A program made the translations under genes and the position numbers. This document shows, piece after piece, positions 52,551-64,000 of a stretch of 64,000 nucleotides of DNA. Positions within the stretch are counted from its first letter, which is position 1, and each line of letters begins with the position of its first letter. The notes beneath the pieces were generated by a model that was given only the letters and a program-made list of their open reading frames with translations, was not told the origin of the DNA and searched no databases. The DNA is from Auanema rhodensis (lineage: Eukaryota > Nematoda > Chromadorea > Rhabditida > Rhabditidae), in NCBI GenBank assembly GCA_964057225.1, contig OZ059895.1, forward strand, positions 21,958,688 to 22,022,687, in the 5' to 3' direction.

Positions 52551-53889
52551 TAAAAACAAATTTCTATTAATATTGGTGCATGGTAACTATGACTTTGAAA
52601 TTTACGTGAACTTTAATTTATGCTAATTAAGTGTACACATGATGTGCACTTGGTATGTAACTCGCTTCAAGTGAAAGATAAAGAGATGCGCTTTTCAAAA
52701 TTAGATTTCGCATGTCCATATTAGTCTAAAAACAAATTTTTATTGATATTGGTGCATGGTAACCATGACTTTAAAATGTACGTGAACTTTAATTTATGCT
52801 AATTAAGTGTACACATGATGTGCACTTGGTATGTAACTCGCTTCACGTCAAAGATAAAGAGATGCGGTTTTCAAAATTAGATTCCCCATGTCCATATTAG
52901 TCTAAAAACAAATTTTTATTAATATTGGTGCATGGTAACCATGACTTTGCAATTTACGTGAACTTTAATTTATGCTAATTAAGTGTACACATGATGTGCA
53001 CTTGGTATGTAACTCGCTTCACGTCAAAGATAAAAAGATGAGGTTTTCAAAATTAGATTCCCCATGTCCATATTAGTCTAAAAACAAATTTTTATTAATA
53101 TTGGTGCATGGTAACCATGACTTTGAAATTTACGTGAACTTTAATTTATGCTAATTAAGTGTACACATGATGTGCGCTTGGTATGTAACTCGCTTCACGT
53201 GAAAGATAAAGAGATGCGGTTTCCAAAATTAGATTCCCCATGTCCATATTAGTCTAAAAACAAATTTTTATTGATATTGGTGCATGGCAACCATGACTTT
53301 AAAATTTACGTGAACTTTAATTTATGCTAATTAAGTGTACACATGATGTGCACTTGGTATGTAACTCGCTTCACGTCAAAGATAAAAAGATGAGGTTTTC
53401 AAAATTAGATTCCCCATGTCCATATTAGTCTAAAAACAAATTTTTATTAATATTGGTGCATGGTAACCATGACTTTGAAATTTACGTGAACTTTAATTTA
53501 TGCTAATTAAGTGTACACATGATATGCACTTGGTATGTAACTCGCTTCACGTCAAAGATAAAGAGATGCGGTTTTCAAAATTAGATTCCCCATGTCCATA
53601 TTAGTCTAAAAACAAATTTTTATTGATATTGGTGCATGGCAACCATGACTTTAAAATTTACGTGAACTTTAATTTATGCTAATTAAGTGTACACATGATA
53701 TGCACTTGGTATGTAACTCGCTTCACGTCAAAGATAAAGAAATGCGGTTTTCAAAATTAGATTCCCCATGTCCATATTAGTCTAAAAACGAATTTTTATT
53801 GATATTGGTGGATGGTAACCATGACTTTAAAACTTACGTGAACTTCAATTTATGCTAATTAAGTGTACACATGATGTGCACTTGGTATA

Positions 53890-56800
53890 TAACTCGCTTC
53901 ACTCAAAGATAAAGAGATGCGGTTTTCAAAATTAGATTCCCCATGTCCATATTAGTCTAAAAACAATTTTTTATCAATATTGGTGCATGGTAACCATGAC
54001 TTTGAAATTTACGTGAACTTTAATTTATGCTAATTAAGTGTACACATGATGTGCGCTTGGTATGTAACTCTCTTCACGTGAAAGATAAAGAGATGCGGTT
54101 TTCAAAATTAGATTCCTCATGTCCATATTAGTCTAAAAACGAATTTTTATTGATATTAATGCATGGTAACCATGACTTTAAAATTTACGTGAACTTTAAT
54201 TTATGCTAATTAAGTGTACACATGATATGCACTTGGTATGTAACTCGCTTCACGTCAAAGATAAAGAGATGCGGTTTTCAAAATTAGATTCCCCATGTCC
54301 ATTTTAGTCTAAAAACGAATTTTTATTGATATTGGTGGATGGTAACCATGACTTTAAAACTTACGTGAACTTCAATTTATGCTAATTAAGTGTACACGTG
54401 ATGTGCACTTGGTATGTAACTCGCTTCACGTGAAAGATAAAGAGATGCGGTTTTCAAAATTAGATTCATCATGTCCATATTAGCCTAAAAACAAATTTTT
54501 TATTGATATTGGTGCATGGTAACCATGACTTTGAAATTTACGTGAACTTTAATTTATGCTAATTAAGTGTACACGTGATGTGCACTTGGTATGTAACTCG
54601 CTTCACGTGAAAGATAAAGAGATGCGGTTTTCAAAATTAGATTCCCCATGTCCATATTAGTCTAAACACAAATTTTTATTGATATTGGTGCATGGTAACC
54701 ATGACTTTGAAATTTACGTGAACTTTAATTTATGCTAATTAAGTGTACACGTGATGTGCACTTGGTATGTAACTCGCTTCACGTCAAAGATAAAGAGATG
54801 CGGTTTTCAAAATTAGATTCCCCATGTCCATTTTAGTCTAAAAACGAATTTTTATTGATATTGGTGGATGGTAACCATGACTTTAAAATTTACGTGAACT
54901 TTAATTTATGCTAATTAAGTGTACACATGATGTGCACTTGGTATGTAACTCGCTTCACGTCAAAGATAAAGAGATGCGGTTTTCAAAATTAGATTCCCCA
55001 TGTCCATATTAGTCTAAAAACAAATTTTTATTAATATTGGTGCATGGTAACCATGACTTTGAAATTTACGTGAACTTTAATTTATGCTAATTAAGTGTAC
55101 ACATGATGTGCACTTGGTATGTAACTCGCTTCACGTCAAAGATAAAAAGATGAGGTTTTCAAAATTAGATTCCCCATGTCCATATTAGTCTAAAAACAAA
55201 TTTTTATTAATATTGGTGCATGGTAACCATGACTTTGAAATTTACGTGAACTTTAATTTATGCTAATTAAGTGTACACATGATGTGCGCTTGGTATGTAA
55301 CTCGCTTCACGTGAAAGATAAAGAGATGCGGTTTCCAAAATTAGATTCCCCATGTCCATATTAGTCTAAAAACAAATTTTTATTGATATTGGTGCATGGC
55401 AACCATGACTTTAAAATTTACGTGAACTTTAATTTATGCTAATTAAGTGTACACATGATGTGCACTTGGTATGTAACTCGCTTCACTCAAAGATAAAGAG
55501 ATGCGGTTTTCAAAATTAGATTCCCCATGTCCATATTAGTCTAAAATCAATTTTTTATCAATATTGGTGCATGGTAACCATGACTTTGAAATTTACGTGA
55601 ACTTTAATTTATGCTAATTAAGTGTACACATGATGTGCGCTTGGTATGTAACTCGCTTCACGTGAAAGATAAAGAGATGCGGTTTTCAAAATTAGATTCC
55701 TCATGTCCATATTAGTCTAAAAACGAATTTTTATTGATATTAATGCATGGTAACCATGACTTTAAAATTTACGTGAACTTTAATTTATGCTAATTAAGTG
55801 TACACATGATATGCACTTGGTATGTAACTCGCTTCACGTCAAAGATAAAGAGATGCGGTTTTCAAAATTAGATTCCCCATGTCCATTTTAGTCTAAAAAC
55901 GAATTTTTATTGATATTGGTGGATGGTAACCATGACTTTAAAACTTACGTGAACTTCAATTTATGCTAATTAAGTGTACACGTGATGTGCACTTGGTATG
56001 TAACTCGCTTCACGTGAAAGATAAAGAGATGCGGTTTTCAAAATTAGATTCATCATGTCCATATTAGCCTAAAAACAAATTTTTTATTGATATTGGTTCA
56101 TGGTAACCATGACTTTGAAATTTACGTGAACTTTAATTTATGCTAATTAAGTGTACACGTGATGTGCACTTGGTATGTAACTCGCTTCACGTGAAAGATA
56201 AAGAGATGCGGTTTTCAAAATTAGATTCCCCATGTCCATATTAGTCTAAACACAAATTTTTATTGATATTGGTGCATGGTAACCATGACTTTGAAATTTA
56301 CGTGAACTTTAATTTATGCTAATTAAGTGTACACGTGATGTGCACTTGGTATGTAACTCGCTTCACGTGAAAGATAAAAAGATGAGGTTTTCAAAATTAG
56401 ATTCCCCATGTCCATATTAGTCTAAAAACAAATTTTTATTAATATTGGTGCATGGTAACCATGACTTTGAAATTTACGTGAACTTTAATTTATGCTAATT
56501 AAGTGTACACATGACGTGCGCTTGGTATGTAACTCGCTTCACGTGAAAGATAAAGAGATGCGGTTTCCAAAATTAGATTCCCCATGTCCATATTAGTCTA
56601 AAAACAAATTTTTATTGATATTGGTGCATGGCAACCATGACTTTAAAATTTACGTGAACTTTAATTTATGCTAATTAAGTGTACACATGATGTGCACTTG
56701 GTATGTAACTCGCTTCACTCAAAGATAAAGAGATGCGGTTTTCAAAATTAGATTCCCCATGTCCATATTAGTCTAAAAACAATTTTTTATCAATATTGGT

Positions 56801-57360
56801 GCATGGTAACCATGACTTTGAAATTTACGTGAACTTTAATTTATGCTAATTAAGTGTACACATGATGTGCGCTTGGTATGTAACTCTCTTCACGTGAAAG
56901 ATAAAGAGATGCGGTTTTCAAAATTAGATTCCTCATGTCCATATTAGTCTAAAAACGAATTTTTATTGATATTAATGCATGGTAACCATGACTTTAAAAT
57001 TTACGTGAACTTTAATTTATGCTAATTAAGTGTACACATGATATGCACTTGGTATGTAACTCGCTTCACGTCAAAGATAAAGAGATGCGGTTTTCAAAAT
57101 TAGATTCCCCATGTCCATTTTAGTCTAAAAACGAATTTTTATTGATATTGGTGGATGGTAACCATGACTTTAAAACTTACGTGAACTTCAATTTATGCTA
57201 ATTAAGTGTACACGTGATGTGCACTTGGTATGTAACTCGCTTCACGTGAAAGATAAAGAGATGCGGTTTTCAAAATTAGATTCATCATGTCCATATTAGC
57301 CTAAAAACAAATTTTTTATTGATATTGGTGCATGGTAACCATGACTTTGAAATTTACGTG
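53890..57360 (+). repeat. B2 HOR with three partial copies (offsets 1584 and 1232 bp)
   Basis: CTTCACTCAAAG lies at 53897, 55481 and 56713. In each copy it is followed in order by a CAATTTTTTATC unit, TTAATGCATGG (about 54156, 55740, 56971), a GTGGATGG/AAAACTTACG unit and a GATTCATCATG unit. Spacings are 9 and then 7 monomers, so the copies are separated by different filler. Confidence 0.8.
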
Positions 57361-57929
57361 AACTTTAATTTATGCTAATTAAGTGTACACATGATGTGCG
57401 CTTGGTATGTAACTCGCTTCACGTGAAAGATAAAGAGATGCGGTTTTCATAATTAGATTCCCCATTTCCATATTAGTCTAAAAACAAATTTTTATTAATA
57501 TTGGTGCATGGTAACCATGACTTTGAAATTTACGTGAACTTTAATTTATGCTAATTAAGTGTACACATGATGTGCACTTGGTATGTAACTCGCTTCACGT
57601 GAAAGATGAAGAGATGCGGTTTTCAAAATTAGATTCCCCATGTCCATATTAGTCTAAAAACAAATTTTTATTAATATTGGTGCATGATAACCATGACTTT
57701 GAAATTTACGTGAACTTTAATTTATGCTAATTAAGTGTACACATGATGTGCACTTGGTATGTAACTCGCTTCACGTCACAGATAAAGAGATGCGGTTTTC
57801 AAAATTAGATTTCGCATGTCCATATTAGTCTAAAAACAAATTTTTATTAATATTGGTGCATGATAACCATGACTTTGAAATTTACGTGAACTTTAATTTA
57901 TGCTAATTAAGTGTACACATGATGTGCAC

Positions 57930-59745
57930 TTGGTATGTAACTCGCTTCACGTGAAAGATAAAGAGATGCGGTTTTCCAAATTAGATTTCGCATGTCCATA
58001 TTAGTCTAAAAACAAATTTTTATTGATATTGGTGCATGGTAACCATGACTTTGAAATTTACGTGAACTTTAATTTATGCTAATTAAGTGTACACATGATG
58101 TGCACTTGGTATGTAACTCGCTTCACGTGAAAGATGAAGAGATGCGGTTTTCAAAATTAGATTCCTCATGTCCATATTAGTCTAAAAACGAATTTTTATT
58201 GATATTGATGCATGGTAACCATGACTTTGAAATTTACGTGAACTTTAATTTATGCTAATTAAGTGTACACATGATGTGCACTTGGTATGTAACTCGCTTC
58301 ACGTCACAGATAAAGAGATGCGGTTTTCAAAATTAGATTCCCCATGTCCATATTAGTCTAAAAACGAATTTTTATTGATATTGGTGAATGGTAACCATGA
58401 CTTTAAAATTTACGTGAACTTCAATTTATGCTAATTAAGTGTACACGTGATGTGCACTTGGTATGTAACTCGCTTCACGTGAAAGATAAAGGGATGCGGT
58501 TTTCAAAATTAGATTCCCCATGTCCATATTAGTCTAAAAACAAATTTTTATTGATATTGATGCATGGTAACCATGACTTTAAAATTTACGTGAACTTCAA
58601 TTTATGCTAATTAAGTGTACACGTGATGTGCACTTGGTATGTAACTCGCTTCACGTGAAAGATGAAGAGATGCGGTTTTCAAAATTAGATTCCTCATGTC
58701 CATATTAGTCTAAAAACGAATTTTTATTGATATTGATGTATGGTAACCATGACTTTGAAATTTACGTGAACTTTAATTTATGCTTATTAAGTGTACACGT
58801 GATGTGCACTTGGTATGTAACTCGCTTCACGTGAAATATAAAGGGATGCGGTTTTCAAAATTAGATTCCCCATGTCCATATTAGTCTAAAAACAAACTTT
58901 TATTGATATTGGTGCATGGTAACCATGACTTTAAAATTTACGTGAACTTTAATTTATGCTAATTAAGTGTACACATGATGTGCACTTGGTATGTAACTCG
59001 CTTCACGTGAAAGATAAAGAGATGCGGTTTTCAAAATAGATTCCCCATTTCCATATTAGTCTAAAAACAAATTTTTATTGATATTGGTGCATGGCAACCA
59101 TGACTTTGAAATTTACGTGAACTTTAATTTATGCTAATTAAGTGTACACATGATGTGCACTTGGTATGTAACTCGCTTCAAGTCAAAGATAAAGAGATGC
59201 GGTTTTCAAAATTAGATTCCCCATGTCCATATTAGTCTAAAAACAAATTTTTATTAATATTGGTGCATGGTAACCATGACTTTGAAATTTACGTGAACTT
59301 TAATTTATGCTAATTAAGTGTACACATGATGTGCACTTGGTATGTAACTCGCTTCACGTGAAAGATAAAGAGATGCGGTTTTCCAAATTAGATTTCGCAT
59401 GTCCATATTAGTCTAAAAACAAATTTTTATTGATATTGGTGCATGGTAACCATGACTTTGAAATTTACGTGAACTTTAATTTATGCTAATTAAGTGTACA
59501 CATGATGTGCACTTGGTATGTAACTCGCTTCACGTGAAAGATGAAGAGATGCGGTTTTCAAAATTAGATTCCTCATGTCCATATTAGTCTAAAAACGAAT
59601 TTTTATTGATATTGATGCATGGTAACCATGACTTTGAAATTTACGTGAACTTTAATTTATGCTAATTAAGTGTACACATGATGTGCACTTGGTATGTAAC
59701 TCGCTTCACGTCACAGATAAAGAGATGCGGTTTTCAAAATTAGAT
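57930..59745 (+). repeat. B2 block duplicated at about eight monomers
   Basis: The series TTTTCCAAATTAG, AAAGATGAAGAG, TATTGATGCATGG, CACGTCACAG at 57971-58310 recurs at 59378-59715. The offset is 1407 bp, eight monomers less one base, explained by the AAAATAGATT deletion near 59034. Related TTTTCCAAATTAG units also lie near 60610 and 62721. Confidence 0.78.
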
Positions 59746-62019
59746 TCCCCATGTCCATATTAGTCTAAAAACAAATTTTTGTTGATATTGGTGGATGGTA
59801 ACCATGACTTTAAAATTTACGTGAACTTCAATTTATGCTAATTAAGTGTACACGTGATGTGCACTTGGTATGTAACTCGCTTCAAGTCAAAGATAAAGAG
59901 ATACGGTTTTCAAAATTAGATTCCCCATGTCCATATTAGTCTAAAAACAAATTTTTATTAATATTGGTGCATGGTAACCATGACTTTGAAATTTACGTGA
60001 ACTTTAATTTATGCTAATTAAGTGTACACATGATGTGCACTTGGTATGTAACTCGCTTCACGTCAAAGATAAAGAGATGCGGTTTTCAAAATTAGATTCC
60101 CCATGTCCATATTAGTCTAAAAACAAATTTTTATTGATATTGGTGCATGGTAACCATGACTTTGAAATTTACGTGAACTTTAATTTATGCTAATTAAGTG
60201 TACACATGATGTGCGCTTGGTATGTAACTCGCTTCACGTGAAAGATAAAGAGATGCGGTTTTCATAATTAGATTCCCCATTTCCATATTAGTCTAAAAAC
60301 AAATTTTTAGTAATATTGGTGCATGGTAACCATGACTTTGAAATTTACGTGAACTTTAATTTATGCTAATTAAGTGTACACATGATGTGCACTTGGTATG
60401 TAACTCGCTTCACGTGAAAGATAAAGAGATGCGGTTTTCCAAATTATATTCCCCATGTCCATATTAGTCTAAAAACAAATTTTTATTAATATTGGTGCAT
60501 GGTAACCATGACTTTGAAATTTACGTGAACTTTAATTTATGCTAATTAAGTGTACACATGATGTGCACTTGGTATGTAACTCGCTTCACGTGAAAGATAA
60601 AGAGATGCGGTTTTCCAAATTAGATTTCGCATGTCCATATTAGTCTAAAAACAAATTTTTATTGATATTGGTGCATGGTAACCATGACTTTGAAATTTAC
60701 GTGAACTTTAATTTATGCTAATTAAGTGTACACATGATGTGCACTTGGTATGTAACTCGCTTCACGTGAAAGATGAAGAGATGCGGTTTTCAAAATTAGA
60801 TTCCTCATGTCCATATTAGTCTAAAAACGAATTTTTATTGATATTGGTGCATGGTAACCATGACTTTGAAATTTACGTGAACTTTAATTCATGTTTATTA
60901 AGTGTACACGTGATGTGCACTTGGTATGTAACTCGCTTCACGTGAAAGATAAAGAGATGCGGTTTTCAAAATTAGATTCCCCATTTCCATATTAGTCTAA
61001 AAACAAATTTTTATTGATATTGGTGCATGGCAACCATGACTTTAAAATTTACGTGAACTTTTATTTATGCTAATTAAGTGTACACATGATGTGCACTTGG
61101 TATGTAACTCGTTTCACGTCAAAGATAAAGAGATGCGGTTTTCAAAATTGGATTCCCCATGTCCATATTAGTCTAAAAACAAATTTTTATTAATATTGGT
61201 GCATGGTAACCATGACTTTGAAATTTACGTGAACTTTAATTTATGCTAATTAAGTGTACACATGATGTGCGCTTGGTATGTAACTCGTTTCACGTCAAAG
61301 ATAAAGAGATGCGGTTTTCAAAATTGGATTCCCCATGTCCATATTAGTCTAAAAACAAATTTTTATTAATATTGGTGCATGGTAACCATGACTTTGAAAT
61401 TTACGTGAACTTTAATTTATGCTAATTAAGTGTACAGATGATGTGCGCTTGGTATGTAACTCGCTTCACGTGAAAGATAAAGAGATGCGGTTTTCAAAAT
61501 TAGATTCCCCATTTCCATATTAGTCTAAAAACAATTTTTTATTAATATTGGTGCATGGTAACCATGACTTTGAAATTTACGTGAACTTTAATTTATGCTA
61601 ATTAAGTGTACACATGATGTGCACTTGGTATGTAACTCGTTTCACGTCAAAGATGAAGAGATGCGGTTTTCAAAATTGGATTCCCCATGTCTATATTAGT
61701 CTAAAAACAAATTTTTATTAATATTGGTGCATGGTAACCATGACTTTGAAATTTACGTGAACTTTAATTTATGCTAATTAAGTGTACACATGATGTGCAC
61801 TTGGTATGTAACTCGCTTCACGTGAAAGATGAAGAGATGCGGTTTTCAAAATTAGATTCCCCATGTCCATATTAGTCTAAAAACAAATTTTTATTAATAT
61901 TGGTGCATGGCAACCATGACTTTAAAATTTACGTGAACTTTAATTTATGCTAATTAAGTGTACACATGATGTGCACTTGGTATGTAACTCGCTTCACGTG
62001 AAAGATAAAGAGATGCGGT

Positions 62020-63600
62020 TTTCAAAATAGATTCCCCATTTCCATATTAGTCTAAAAACAAATTTTTATTGATATTGGTGCATGGCAACCATGACTTTAA
62101 AATTTACGTGAACTTTAATTTATGCTAATTAAGTGTACACATGATGTGCACTTGGTATGTAACTCGCTTCACGTCAAAGATAAAGAGAAGAGGTTTTCAA
62201 AATTAGATTCCCCATGTCAATATTAGTCTAAAAACAAATTTTTATTAATATTGGTGCATGGTAACCATGACTTTGAAATTTACGTGAACTTTAATTTATG
62301 CTAATTAAGTGTACACATGATGTGCGCTTGGTATGTAACTCGCTTCACGTGAAAGATAAAGAGATGCGGTTTTCATAATTAGATTCCTCATTTCCATATT
62401 AGTCTAAAAACAAATTTTTATTAATATTGGTGCATGGTAACCATGACTTTGAAATTTACGTGAACTTTAATTTATGCTAATTAAGTGTACACATGATGTG
62501 CACTTGGTATGTAACTCGCTTCACGTGAAAGATGAAGAGATGCGGTTTTCAAAATTAGATTCCCCATGTCCATATTAGTCTAAAAACAAATTTTTATTAA
62601 TATTGGTGCATGGTAACCATGACTTTGAAATTTACGTGAACTTTAATTTATGCTAATTAAGTGTACACATGATGTGCACTTGGTATGTAACTCGCTTCAC
62701 GTGAAAGATAAAGAGATGCGGTTTTCCAAATTAGATTTCGCATGTCCATATTAGTCTAAAAACAAATTTTTATTGATATTGGTGCATGGTAACCATGACT
62801 TTGAAATTTACGTGAACTTTAATTTATGCTAATTAAGTGTACACATGATGTGCACTCGGTATGTAACTCGCTTCACGTGAAAGATGAAGAGATGCGGTTT
62901 TCAAAATTAGATTCCTCATGTCCATATTAGTCTAAAAACGAATTTTTATTGATATTGGTGCATGGTAACCATGACTTTGAAATTTACGTGAACTTTAATT
63001 TATGCTTATTAAGTGTACACGTGATGTGCACTTGGTATGTAACTCGCTTAACGTGAAATATAAAGGAATGCGGTTTTCAAAATTAGATTCCCCATGTCCA
63101 TATTAGTCTAAAAACAAATTTTTATTGATATTGGTGCATGGTAACCATGACTTTAAAATTTACGTGAACTTTAATTTATGCTAATTAAGTGTACACATGA
63201 TGTGCACTTGGTATGTAACTCGCTTCACGTCAAAGATAAAGAGATGCGGTTTTCAAAATAGATTCCCCATTTCCATATTAGTCTAAAAACAAATTTTTAT
63301 TGATATTGGTGCATGGCAACCATGACTTTAAAATTTACGTGAACTTTAATTTATGCTAATTAAGTGTACACATGATGTGCACTTGGTATGTAACTCGCTT
63401 CACGTCAAAGATAAAGAGAAGAGGTTTTCAAAATTAGATTCCCCATGTCAATATTAGTCTAAAAACAAATTTTTATTAATATTGGTGCATGGTAACCATG
63501 ACTTTGAAATTTACGTGAACTTTAATTTATGCTAATTAAGTGTACACATGATGTGCGCTTGGTATGTAACTCGCTTAACGTGAAATATAAAGGAATGCGG
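62020..63600 (+). repeat. B2 terminal blocks with seven- and three-monomer spacing
   Basis: AAAATAGATT, CCATTTCCAT, GAGAAGAGG and CATGTCAATATT occur in order at 62027-62220 and again at 63256-63450, an offset of 1231 bp. The rare CTTAACGTGAAATATAAAGG occurs at 63047 and 63574, an offset of 527 bp (three monomers less one base). The array continues past 64000. Confidence 0.75.
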
Positions 63601-64000
63601 TTTTCAAAATTAGATTCCCCATGTCCATATTAGTCTAAAAACAAATTTTTATTGATATTGGTGCATGGTAACCATGACTTTAAAATTTACGTGAACTTTA
63701 ATTTATGCTAATTAAGTGTACACATGATGTGCACTTGGTATGTAACTCGCTTCACGTCAAAGATAAAGAGATGCGGTTTTCAAAATTAGATTCCCCATGT
63801 CCATATTAGTCTAAAAACAAATTTTTATTAATATTGGTGCATGGTAACCATGACTTTGAAATTTACGTGAAGTTTAATTTATGCTTATTAAGTGTACACG
63901 TGATGTGCACTTGGTATGTAACTCGCTTCACGTGAAATATAAAGGGATGCGGTTTTCAAAATTAGATTCCCCATGTCCATATTAGTCTAAAAACAAATTT

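Larger units (their letters stand above)
13137..64000 (+). repeat. Satellite B tandem array (176-bp monomer)
   Basis: About 289 head-to-tail monomers in a single orientation, consensus about 32% G+C. I set the monomer start at ATGCTAATTAAG (first at 13195). Key landmarks in order are GTGTACAC or GTGCACAC, GTGCACTTGG, ACTCGCTTCA, a variable CACGTG/CACGTC/CAAGTG/CAAGTC site, GATGCGGTTTTC, ATTCCCC or TTTCGCATG, GTCCATATTAGTC, TTGATATTGG or TTAATATTGG, CATGGTAACCATG and TTTACGTGAAC. The array contains no insertion. It runs past the right edge of the window. The 60-codon frames it yields, beginning at the ATGCTAATT start, appear only where TATTAGTC reads TATAAGTC, and they shift frame in every unit. 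Confidence 0.98.
45521..64000 (+). repeat. Satellite B domain B2: more diverged, with indels
   Basis: About 105 monomers. The period is still near 176 bp, but 1-bp changes occur: an extra T in AAATTTTTTATTG near 51855, 52207, 54494 and 56080; CACTCAAAG for CACGTCAAAG near 53900, 55484 and 56716; and AAAATAGATT for AAAATTAGATT near 59034, 62028 and 63256. Variants common here and rare or absent in B1 include GTGCGCTTGG, AACTCTCTTC, AACAATTTTTTATC, AAAACGAATTTTT, AAAGATGAAGAG and CCATTTCCAT. The GTGCACACATG variant of B1 was not seen. Confidence 0.88.

Noticed and set aside
13137-64000. CRISPR array
   Set aside because: The repeated unit is the whole 176-bp monomer with no unique spacers, and units form HORs. 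This is satellite DNA.
13137-64000. Common origin of satellites A and B
   Set aside because: Only short AT-rich words such as ATATTGG are shared. I found no extended alignment by eye on either strand. A profile alignment would be needed to exclude distant kinship.
1-64000. Naming the species or satellite family
   Set aside because: Neither monomer matches a satellite consensus that I can recall with confidence, so any name would be a guess.

Overview
This window is almost entirely satellite DNA. I find no gene, RNA gene, transposon or CRISPR array that the sequence supports. Two tandem-repeat families, with no similarity that I could see between them, fill all 64 kb. They meet at one abrupt junction with no unique sequence between them. 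Long homogeneous arrays of roughly nucleosome-plus-linker monomers (176-182 bp), AT-rich, with higher-order repeats (HORs), point to a centromeric or pericentromeric block of a eukaryotic chromosome. I do not recognise either family, so I name no species. Neither monomer looks like human alpha satellite or the Arabidopsis 180-bp repeat as I know them.

Layout. (1) 1-7396: satellite A, forward, about 41 monomers in size classes of 176, 181 and 182 bp, consensus about 27% G+C by hand count. (2) 7397-7432: an inversion breakpoint of about 36 bp that is not ordinary monomer sequence. (3) 7433-13137: satellite A, reverse, about 32 monomers, with its own 3-mer and 7-mer HORs and one local rearrangement (12645-12730). 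(4) 13137: direct A/B junction. (5) 13137-64000: satellite B, one orientation, about 289 monomers of 176 bp, consensus about 32% G+C.

Satellite B splits into two domains. B1 (13137 to about 45520) has an exact 176-bp period: 182 consecutive monomers with no net length change. It is built from nested recent duplications: an 18-mer (3168 bp) tandem duplication with one difference noticed in about 3.1 kb, a second 18-mer-spaced duplication, a 19-mer (3344 bp) tandem duplication, a 4-mer duplication, and a 7-mer (1232 bp) HOR between 33963 and 45520. B2 (about 45520-64000) has more private substitutions and several 1-bp indels, lacks some B1 variants, and contains shorter, patchier 2-, 7-, 8-, 9- and 12-mer duplications.

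The short open frames here (60-68 codons) are by-products of the repeat. Because 176 is not a multiple of 3, none can extend through the array. Each satellite B monomer carries short dyad symmetries (CATGG-TAA-CCATG, GTGTACAC, GTGCAC and a variable TTCACGTGAA). Satellite A has a 12-bp palindrome in one monomer subtype. These could be sites for DNA-binding proteins or extruded structures, but that is inference. The points most worth following up are the A inversion breakpoint, the bare A/B junction, the indel-free 182-monomer run and the layered HORs.
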